The notes beneath the pieces are model-generated. The model worked only from the letters and a program-made list of their open reading frames with translations. It was not told where the DNA came from and did no database searches. Below, one piece after another: positions 55,921-64,000 of a stretch of DNA of 64,000 bases. Source of the stretch: Echinarachnius parma (Eukaryota > Echinodermata > Echinoidea > Clypeasteroida > Echinarachniidae); contig JBAMJV010008307.1 of assembly GCA_037951105.1 (NCBI GenBank), forward strand, positions 1 to 64,000, in the 5' to 3' direction. Position 1 is the stretch's first letter; each line of letters starts with the position of its first letter. The position numbers and the translations under genes are program-made.

Positions 55921-56147
55921 TTCCAAAAGGCGCTATATCCACTTTTTCAACTTTCGATGAAAACAGGTCTCTTTGCCCAACTTCGTATACGTGCCTATGG
56001 GAATATGAAAATTTAACTTTCTATTATTTTTTTTTTTAGTGAGTTATTTGTCGTAAAATGTGGATTCCAAGATAGCTACGTAGCTTATAAATGTAGATAT
56101 ATCGTAAACTCAATTTTTATGGAAAGTGGATTTAGCGCCTTTTGGAA
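55921..56147. mobile_element. 227-bp MITE present only in the left arm of the palindrome
   Basis: The ends TTCCAAAAGGCGCTATATCC and GGATTTAGCGCCTTTTGGAA are inverted repeats. The right arm reads straight through (ACAAATATACATC), so this insertion post-dates formation of the palindrome or was excised from one arm. About 8 bp on the left and 17 bp on the right (AAGCTTTC, CTGAACTCTTCATTA) are also extra, so the exact boundaries are uncertain. Confidence 0.8.
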
Positions 56148-56763
56148 CTGAACTCTTCATTAATATACATCAACAACATTAAATATAATATTAATAAGTT
56201 TTACCATAAATATGTACAGTTTGTATAACTGAACACGTACAGGATCGCTTCGATTACGCCCCGAGTTAGAAAAACATAATTGTCAAACATTTTTAGAATT
56301 GGTGCGAACATATTTGCACATTATATTCATGTATGGAATGTAAATTACTTTTTGTTTAATATCGAAATATTATTAGATCGTGTTCTTATTCAATTAAACA
56401 TACTACACACTATTCATCTTATATCAAACCACGTTTATCATGAGAGCACAATACTATTTATTTAAATGGCTTACTAAAGCTTGTAATATAAAATAACAAC
56501 GTCGCAGACTATGACGTCATGATTAGGATGAGATCATTGTAAGTATACGATGCAGAATAGATGGCTCATGTTACGAGTATGGTGCCTTTTATTGTAATAG
56601 AGAGCATACCTATTTCCCTTATCAGAGAGGGTAAAATAACATACGACCATTTATCGAGAACAATTTGTGTTAAAATATTTATAATTTGAATATTCATGTA
56701 CATCAACAATAAACAATTTTGTATTTTAATTACAGTCTTTGATTGTAACTGTCGGTCTCGTCT

Positions 56764-57509
56764 TTATTCAGAACCATCTTCATCGCTTTCTTCCTCTTCG
56801 TCTCCAGCTTGATGAAACAATTCGTTGAACTTGTGCTGATGTTTCAATATCACTCTATTGAAGGCTTTGTGTCCATGCCTTTATTGGTTTTTTCTTCTAT
56901 ATCTGCCACTAATTCATCATGGACAATTTCATCTTGTAGATGGAAATAGCTAAACAAGAAGTTCTTGAAGAAGTATCTTTTGACTGCCCACGTGGTCTTC
57001 ACATTCGCCTTTGCACGTGCGTCATCCACACTCATGCCTGCTTGTATGTACTTTACATATCTCTCTCTCCATATATCGTTCGTTGTTTCTTTGGCCTCGT
57101 TCACCCACTCTTTAAAAACATTATTGTCTTCTAAATTAGAACTGTATTCACCCTCGTCTTCCTCACTTCGTGACTCGGAATTATCCTCTTCAGCATGGCC
57201 ACTATCAGCATCCGATGGTTCGGTCTCAGTTTCGTCCTCTTCAGGATGGTCACTATCATCATCTGATGGTTCGGTCTCAGTTTCTTCCTCTTCAGATAAG
57301 TGAACCGTTTTACGTTTTTTATTCCGTGGTTCATTAAGGTTAGCATTAGGCATTTCATATTTGCCATTATCATGACTGACTGTATCATCCATCGTAGACT
57401 CGTTTTCTGCATGGACATTGCCCTCGTGTCTATTCAAGTTGTATCTTCGGGTGAAGATTTTGTACACAGGCGACAAAGAATGGGCGTTGCCTGTTTGGCT
57501 AAAATTCAT
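56764..57509 (-). pseudogene. Left copy of a C2H2/acidic/helical protein gene
   Basis: Starting at 57509 (MNFSQTGNAHSL), an open frame of 219 codons shows a zinc-finger tail (FTRRYNLNRHEGNVHAEN), then two acidic repeats (EEEETETEPSDDDSDH and EDETETEPSDADSGH), a basic KKRKT, and a conserved helical region (WVNEAKETTNDIWRERYVKY, GMSVDDARAKANVKTTWAVK, NFLFSYFHLQDEIVHDELV). A missing base before FTRR puts the finger cysteines out of frame. A 4-bp deletion near 56870 ends the frame early as MDTKPSIE; the expected tail is readable in another frame to 56764. No known enzyme domain. From memory, a similar layout is common in repetitive ORFs of marine invertebrates; DNA binding through the finger is inference. 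Confidence 0.65.
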
Positions 57510-57545
57510 GTTGAACCTTTGAGTGTTTATCAGTAAATGAATGAT

Positions 57546-58148
57546 AATATATCTAACAACTCGTTTTATTACACAGCTGCACCTGAGCGCAGAAAGCTGC
57601 TCAGAGTCTACACACTCTACTCTGAGTGACTCTGAGTGACTCTGAGTTACTCAGAGTAACTCATTCGTTCATGAGCGCCTACTCAGTTGCTCATTCGGAA
57701 GTTAAGTAAAAGTGATTCAGTGAAGGATGGCGCTGCAAATAGGCAACTGAGTAGGTGTTCATGAACGAATGAGTATCTCTGAGTAACTCAGAGTCACTCG
57801 GAGTAGAGTGTGTAGACTTTGAGCAGCTCTCTGCGCTCAGGTGCAACTCCATCCTTCACTGAATAATTTTTACTTACCTTCCGAATGAGCAACTGAGTAG
57901 GTGCTCATGAACGAATGACCTACTCTGAGTATCTCAGAGTCACTCAGAGTAGAGTGTGTATACTTTGAGCAGCTCTCTGCGCTCAGGTGCAACGCCATCC
58001 TTCACTGAATAATGTTTACTTAACTTCCGAATGAGCAACTGAGTAGGTGTTCATGAATGAATGAGATACTCTGAGTAACTCAGAGTCACTCAGATTAGAG
58101 TGTGTAGACTCTGAGCAGCTTTCTGCGCTCAGGTGCAGCTGTGTACAC
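57546..58148. repeat. Repeat-rich centre of the palindrome
   Basis: Units of about 120-180 bp alternate in orientation. They contain CTCTGAGTAACTCAGAGTCA, GAGTAGAGTGTGTAGAC, TCTGCGCTCAGGTGCA and CCATCCTTCACTGAATAAT. The block sits between the two divergent genes, where a shared promoter would lie. The dense ACTCAGAGT inverted repeats could form cruciforms. Confidence 0.8.
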
Positions 58149-58225
58149 AAGTTCAATAAAAACGAGTTGTTAGATATATTATCATTTATTTACTGATAAA
58201 CTCTCAACATGCTCAAAGGTTCAAC

Positions 58226-58986
58226 ATGAATTTTTAGCCAAACAGGCAACGCCCATTCTTTGTTGCCTGTGTCACAAAACCTTCACCCGAATATACAACT
58301 TGAATAGACACGAGTGCATTGTCCATGCAGAAGACTAGTCTACGATGGATGATACAGTCAGTCATGATAATGGCAAATATGAAATGCCTAATGCTAACCT
58401 TAATGAACCACGGAATAAAAAACGTAAAACGGTTCACTTATCTGAAGAGGAAGAAACTGAGACCGAACCATCAGATGATGATAGTGACCATTCTGAAGAG
58501 GACGAAACTGAGACCGAACCATCGGATGCTGATAGTGGCCATGCTGAAGAGGATACTTCCGAGTCACGAACTGAGGAAGACGAGGGTGAATACAGTTCTG
58601 ATTTAGAAGACAATAATGTTTTTTAAGAGTGGGTGAACGAGGCCAAAGAAACAACGAACGATATATGGAGAGAGAAATATGTAAAGTACATACAAGCAGG
58701 CATGAGTGTGGATGACGCACGTGCAAAGGCGAATGTGAAGACCACGTGGGCAGTCAAAAGATACTTCTTCAACATTTACAAGAACTTCTTGTTTAGCTAT
58801 TTCCATCTACAAGATAAAATTGTCCATGATGAATTAGTGGCAGATATAGAAGAAAAAATCAATAAAGGCATGGACACTGACAAAGCCTTCAATAGAGTGA
58901 TATTGAATCATCAGCACAAGTTCAACGAATTGTTTTATCAAGCTGAAGACGAAGAGGAAGAAAGCGATGAAGATAGTTCTGAATAA
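58226..58986 (+). pseudogene. Right copy of the C2H2/acidic/helical protein gene
   Basis: This inverted copy of the left gene is broken differently. An extra T after the start codon shifts the frame. The zinc finger itself is readable in one frame here (CCLCHKTFTRIYNLNRH, then IVH, a C-x2-C...H-x4-H pattern) but ends in a TAG. The acidic part is open from 58345, with a stop at 58624 from one substitution in an AAA codon. The helical C-terminal part is open from 58633 to TAA at 58984-58986 (GMDTDKAFNRVILNHQHKFN, ending EEEESDEDSSE). AATAAA follows the stop directly (58982). Different lesions in the two arms mean neither is intact. Confidence 0.65.
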
Positions 58987-59804
58987 AGACGAGACCGACA
59001 GTTACAATCAAAGACTGTAATTAAAATACAAAATTGTTTATTGTTGATGTACATGAATATTCAAATTATAAATATTTTAACACAAATTGTTCTCGATAAA
59101 TGGTCGTATGTTATTTTACCCTCTCTGATAACGGAAATAGGTATGCTCTCTATTACAATAAAAGGCACCATACTCGTAACATGAGCCATCTATTATGCAT
59201 CGTATTACAATGATCTAATCCTAATCATGACGTCATAGTCTGCGACGTTGTTATTTTATATCGCAAGCTCTCATGATAAACGTGGTTTGATATAAGATGA
59301 ATAGTGTGTAGTATGTTTAGTTGAACAAGAACACGATTTAATAATATTTCGATATTAAACAAAAAGTAATTTACATTTCATACATGAATATGTAATGTGA
59401 AGATATGTTCGCAACAATTCTAAAAATGTTTGACAATTATGTTTTTTCTAACTCGGGGCGTAGTCGAAGCGATCCTGTACGTGTTCAGTTATACAACTGT
59501 ACATATTTATGGTAAAACTTATTAAGATTATATTCAATGTTGTTGATGTATATTTGTTGAACAATTAAATTTAAACGAAATACAAAATTAGAAGTTGTTT
59601 CCATTATTTTCTTTCTAGCCTGTGTGTAGGTTGCCGTTGTCGTGATTGTGTATGTGATACAATGCTTACATTAGTGATAGCTTTTGTGATTTGCATGTAT
59701 TGTCAACTGTATACATATGTGAAGGCATTGGATGAGGTGTGCTGTGATATTATGACTGTTTCTTTTATGAAGTATATAATTGTTTATGACCTGCACCCTG
59801 TAAA

Positions 59805-59825
59805 GTGTGTATGTATGTTCGTGTG

Positions 59826-59867
<42 letters not shown>

Positions 59868-59900
59868 TGTGTGTTTGTGGTGTTTTTGTTGTTGTGTGTG
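59805..59900. repeat. (GT)n microsatellite flanking the palindrome
   Basis: A GT tract with TGTATGTATGT ahead of it, beginning after CTGTAAAGTGTG. It is the tail of the dispersed repeat into which the palindrome is set. Confidence 0.93.
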
Positions 59901-60423
59901 TATGTATGTGTGCGTGCATGTTTGCGTGTGCGTTTAGGTGTGATTGTACGTATATATGTGTGAGTTTGACATTGTATAACAATGAGTATGCGTCTTATTT
60001 AAAATGAGTTATGCAATACACGAAATTACAATAATTACACTACGCTAAATGCAAATTATCACAACTTATTAACACGTTTCATTAGCAGTTGTTTCCATTG
60101 TTTATTCTTTCTCGCCTTGTATACCATACAACTGTATAGTAAAAATTAACTATATTGCTGTAAATATAAACAAATGAGTGTATTCTTATGCGGCAAATAA
60201 CAATCAAAATGTGTTTTTTAAACAAACCGGTATATACGATTCTTATGAGTTTTAAATTACATCAACATCGAACAAAAACATGAAGCAACAACATACTTCT
60301 TATTTGAGTTGAAACAATGATATGCACAAAAAGTGTGTAACAAATACTAGATTGGCTGATGGAATGGTAGTATAATTGTATACAATTAGAGCGGGCTGAA
60401 CTTTTTCGATTGATCGAGTGACC
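59901..60423. other. AT-rich noncoding stretch
   Basis: No gene or repeat recognised between the GT tract and the next transposon. Confidence 0.4.
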
Positions 60424-60427
60424 TACA

Positions 60428-62638
60428 CTGCCGTCCCAAGGAAAAAGGCAGTATCTACACGATTCAGCGTTTTCTAGAAACTGAGATATTGACCCTTTTG
60501 TGTTTTTGCCACAGCCGCTCGGAAATAATAAACTTGTGAAGATAACTTCAGTGTGTGATTAAAGGCTATATAGGTGTCTATTTTTCTTCATACATGAACA
60601 ATTTAATTTTTCGTTTAATTTTGAGATTTTCATGAAAATGTAGATACTTTGGGAAAATCCCTAATTCGTGACCGATTTCCCCAAGGAAAAAATCAGTATC
60701 TACATAGAAATTCGGAGGATGTTGAATTATGCCTTACGTTATGGATAAACCAATCGAAAATGTTTTGGCATATATTATGTATACACTATTAACATACTTT
60801 AAAGGGAAAAAAGTTTAATTTATTAAAAAGCGCCCTCTCTAGGCGAGTCACACTTTTCTTAAAAAAGGGACTTATTGGCCCATATTTCCGCAATGAAAGG
60901 AAATACGAAGCATGAATTGTATTCATTAACCACGCACAAATGATTGTTAATACATTTGTTATGAATAATGAATTTGTTATGTGTAAGTTAAAGTTAAAAG
61001 AAAACTTTGAAATGATAAAGAGCGCCTTCTCTTATCAAGTCTTAAGTTACTTTAAATATGGAATAATGCATGTTACATGCTCCCAAAACGGTGCGTGATC
61101 GATTTCCCCAAGGAAAAACGCAGTATCTACATAGACATTTGGAGGGTGATGAATTATGCCCTATGGATAAAACAATTGGAGATGTTTCGGCATATATTCT
61201 TTATGTAAGTTAACATACTTTAAAGGGAAAACAAAATTAATTAATAAAAAAACGCCCTCTCTAGACGAGTCACACTTTTCTTAAAAAGGGGGCTTATCAG
61301 GCCGCATTTCCTCAATGAGATGAAATAAGAAGCGTAAATGAATAGGGATTGACCAAGCACACATATTTGTTTTTACATTCGATATAAAAGTTGACTTATA
61401 TTACTAGGATAATACAACTTTAAATAGATACAGAACGCCCTCTCTGAGCAAATATAAAGTTACTTTAAATGGAATAACTCGAAAAGCGGTCCAATAAAAA
61501 TTTCCCCAAGGAAAAACGCAGTATCTACAAAGAAATCAGAAATATGAATGTTAGTGATAATAACGCAAAAGTGATTTGTTATGACATGAATATAACAAAC
61601 TTGATGATCATGCTGCATTTTGTCATTGTAAGCAAATTCCAAGATACTAACTTAGCCTTAGGCAAGGGCCTATAATATGGTCCAAATGATTCAATCATGC
61701 CTATTCTTGCTTAACGTGATTTTAGGCGCAATCGATCAAAATGCATTCTCCAGACCGTGTCAGTAGCAGCTGTCGTAATCGCCGGCCTGGTCTGATATTT
61801 AGGCTAAATATGCCTCTACTCTATAGTATGCATGAAGACTAGTCATATTTAGGACTAGGACTATATGTTTAGTCTAGAGCAAAAGAGTGGGTAATATAAA
61901 AGCGAGTAGACCGTGCTTTTTTTTCTCTTTTTTTTCTTCTTCTAATGTTTCTAATTTGAACCAGCAGAATCCCTCAACTCAATTCAAATATCTGAAAGAT
62001 TAAAATGAAGACAGTATTATAGTAACTATTCTTGCTACTCCATGCTGGCACTGCAGAGCTTAATTTAGTAGAAGATTAGGACTGCATTACTGTACATAAC
62101 TTAATTGCATGTAAACATGTATGCGTTAAAATCACATGCCATTAACACACTGCACAGCATTCATGCTGTGCGCAGAGTCAGGTCTGTGCATTGTGTGAAT
62201 GTGGCCGAGGTACACGCACTTTCATGCATACTTGAATAGCCTTTGTCACAGACTCTGCACTTTATAGAAGAATGTTGGTCGCATTCTAAAATGCACTTAT
62301 ATGTTAAATTTGCTTCAATATTTTGTGCTTCACAATTCATATAAGTAATGAAATTTGTTTATACAAGATATAACTATTATAAATGCGCATTATTCATATT
62401 GTCTGCATATAAATAATTTGTTTGTCTTGTAGCGAGACTAGCTGTGTAGATACTGCTTTTTTCCTTGGGGAAAGTGGAGTTTGACTGTAGATACTGCGTT
62501 TGAGGGTTTGGAAAAAATGGTGTTTTTTTCAGAAAACTGAATGTATCACATGAAAGAGCATTGTTTATTGAGTATTTTCTGCAAAAAAGTGAAAATCAAC
62601 AAAAATGTCAGATACTGCGTTTTTCCTTGGGAGGGCAG
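60428..62638. mobile_element. 2.2-kb non-autonomous DNA transposon, TACA target duplication
   Basis: The left end CTGCCGTCCCAAGGAAAAAG faces the right end TTTTTCCTTGGGAGGGCAG. Both are flanked by TACA (60424-60427 and 62639-62642). The subterminal motif CCCCAAGGAAAAACGCAGTA TCTAC recurs inside: about 60678, 61104 and 61501 in plus orientation and about 62446 inverted. Two tandem blocks of about 420 bp start near 60670 and 61095 and share AGCGCCCTCTCTAGGCGAGT-like sequence. No transposase frame is visible. A 4-bp duplication suggests a superfamily other than mariner, hAT or piggyBac; I cannot name it. Confidence 0.85.
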
Positions 62639-62642
62639 TACA

Positions 62643-63042
62643 GGGATGATGTCATTATATCATATAACGTATTATCATGAGATATATAGCTTCTGTGCAT
62701 GTTCATGTTATTATTGATAACCAATTAGAAGTAAATGAGGTCAAATACACTAACATTTAATACATTGGAATATGTTACAGTTTACCCGTGAATATTAATT
62801 TTCTAACAGAAAAACACGTGCTAGCAGGGCATGTTATTATCCAAACTTATATATCAGTTCACAAGAAGTGATGACATGGAGTGGTGGGATATCCCAATAC
62901 GCGCAAAACAAAAGATTCCTTTGAAAATCAATCATTGTGCGGAATACTGTATGATACATGTAGTGCGCCTGCAGACTGACTAAAAAGCTGATGTTTATAG
63001 GTGAGTGAACACGGCATTCAAGATAGTAGGCCTCATGGTATA
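62643..63042. other. Noncoding stretch
   Basis: Nothing recognised between the two transposons. Confidence 0.4.
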
Positions 63043-63488
63043 TTAAAGGGGAAGGAACCCCTAGCCTTTTGACTTACTGGATGTGATAAGAGCATAACTA
63101 CTATCATTGCTAGTCACTTATTTCCTCATGAATATTCCCGATTAAAAAAATAATCCATATTTTATGGACCACTGTCGTCTGCTTTCAATGCCCATAGGAG
63201 GCGGTAATTTCTTCAACTTCTCGCGGTGAAATGACGTAGCAGGCGGAGAACAGAATAGCATTATCGTAACCCGCTATTGTGTTCTCCTCCTGACACGTCA
63301 TTTCACCGCGAGAAGTTGAAGAAATGGCCGCCTCCTGTGGGCATTGAAAGCAGACGACAGTGGTCCATCAAATATTGATTATTTTGTTATTGGGAATATT
63401 CATGAGGAAATAAGTGACTAGAAATGACAGAAGTTATGCTCTCATCACATCCAGTAAGTCAAAAGGCTAGGGGTTCCTTCCCCTTTAA
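63043..63488. mobile_element. 446-bp hairpin MITE with TTAA duplication
   Basis: TTAA (63043-63046) is followed by AGGGGAAGGAACCCCTAGCC. The right end GGCTAGGGGTTCCTTCCCCT is followed by TTAA (63485-63488). The arms of about 200 bp are almost perfectly complementary (TCAACTTCTCGCGGTGAAAT facing ATTTCACCGCGAGAAGTTGA) around a short centre. The RNA would be a near-perfect hairpin. The AGG start and TTAA site group it with the alpha and beta MITEs. Confidence 0.9.
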
Positions 63489-63785
63489 CTGAAAATAACC
63501 AAATCAATGACAGCAATAGCGATTCGACATGTCAGTGGTTGAAGTAGTACTAGAGACATCCTTGCCTTAGTATTCATTATGTGGATGTTCTTTTTTTCTT
63601 CTTTTTTTAACGAGTAAAATTGTGTTAGTCTTTACGGACTTGATAAGTCAGAACCTGTATACAATGTACGTACCCTATTAGTATTACAACGCTAACAGAG
63701 GGTTGTTGTGCATCGATTCACACATAATATTAGCCCAGTCTGCATGGGGAGGACTTTAAACTACATGACGTCACATCGAGCGGCT

Positions 63786-64000
63786 ACAGTCCGTCATTCC
63801 GAAGGTTCGTTATTCCGAAGGTTTAGTTATTCCGAAGGTTCGTTATTCCGAAGGTTTGTTATTCCGAAGGTTCGTTATTCCGAAGGTTCGTTATTCCGAG
63901 GGTTCGTTATTCCGAAGGTTCGCTATTCCTAAAACGAAATCGGGTTCGTTATTCCGAAGGTTCGTTTATCCGAGAAAAAAAATATCTGGTTCGTTATTCC
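63786..64000 (+). repeat. 16-bp tandem repeat running off the window
   Basis: At least ten units of GTTCGTTATTCCGAAG with single-base variants begin near 63795. They are interrupted at about 63930-63945 and 63967-63985 by CTAAAACGAAATCGG and GAGAAAAAAAATATCTG. The array continues past the window end, so its length is unknown. An Arg/Phe/Ser-rich frame through it is an artefact. Confidence 0.95.

Larger units (their letters stand above)
55666..59797. mobile_element. 4.13-kb giant palindrome with a divergent gene pair
   Basis: The left arm (from GGTGCAGGTCATAAACAATT at 55666) and the right arm (ending AATTGTTTATGACCTGCACC at 59797) are inverted copies, about 95 percent identical by eye over some 1.5 kb. 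They meet in a repeat-rich centre at about 57546-58148. Each arm carries one copy of the same gene, transcribed away from the centre. The left arm has an extra MITE insertion (55921-56147). The flanks are contiguous in a related repeat at 52190-52228, which has only CCTGCACC at the junction. The palindrome therefore seems to be an insertion or an inverted amplification at that point. No transposase recognised. Confidence 0.85.

Overview
The window looks like a gene-poor stretch of an AT-rich animal genome. Coding pieces are split by GT/AG introns, and most of the sequence is transposable elements, MITEs, foldback elements, satellites and microsatellites. Protein families (piggyBac transposase, APE-type LINEs, Ty3/gypsy, C2H2 proteins, an Ig/transmembrane receptor and a death-fold domain) point to a marine invertebrate. 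The recurrent AGAGCGCCCTCT-type motif inside MITEs suggests an echinoderm or hemichordate, but that is an impression and not proven.

Layout. 1-5.5 kb: a 4.06-kb terminal-inverted-repeat element built of arrays around a CGGCCATCTTGG palindrome, with a tRNA-derived SINE (13-bp target duplication) and a foldback inside it. 5.9-12.6 kb: a (TAG)n tract and a decayed APE-type LINE (+) carrying two DNA transposons whose precise removal restores its reading frame. 13.2-20.7 kb: a cluster of GGTCACGTGTGTGAC boxes, two related TTAA-duplicating MITE families (called alpha and beta here) and the exons of an Ig-superfamily transmembrane protein. 22.7-26.1 kb: an apparently intact, intron-containing piggyBac transposon inserted in an alpha MITE. 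26.3-31 kb: minisatellite, GAT, ATT and GATA tracts and a 0.69-kb direct duplication. 32.0-35.7 kb: a 3.7-kb element made of CCAACGTTGG repeats, including a 60-bp satellite interrupted by a Ty3/gypsy remnant. 36.5-39.1 kb: tandem and inverted duplications. 39.2-45.4 kb: LINE remnants on the minus strand, one interrupted by a palindromic minisatellite. 46.3-47.2 kb: a decayed transposon-associated ORF. 47.5-52.3 kb: repeats and two exons ending in a death-like domain. 55.67-59.80 kb: a 4.13-kb giant palindrome carrying a divergent pair of copies of one gene (C2H2 finger, acidic region, helical domain). 60.43-62.64 kb: a DNA element with repeated CCCAAGGAAAAACGCAGTATC motifs. 63.0-64.0 kb: a TTAA-flanked hairpin MITE and a 16-bp tandem repeat that runs off the window.

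The likeliest host gene is on the plus strand. Exons at 15981-16340 (Ig), 17610-17726 (transmembrane), possibly 19415-19527 and 20648-20686 (cytoplasmic), and 49981-50055 plus 51248-51609 (death-like domain) all fit phase-1 junctions. Joining the two groups across about 29 kb of transposons is inference; they could be two genes. The most unusual structure is the palindrome at 55.67-59.80 kb, because a closely related repeat at 52.19-52.23 kb looks like its unoccupied insertion site.
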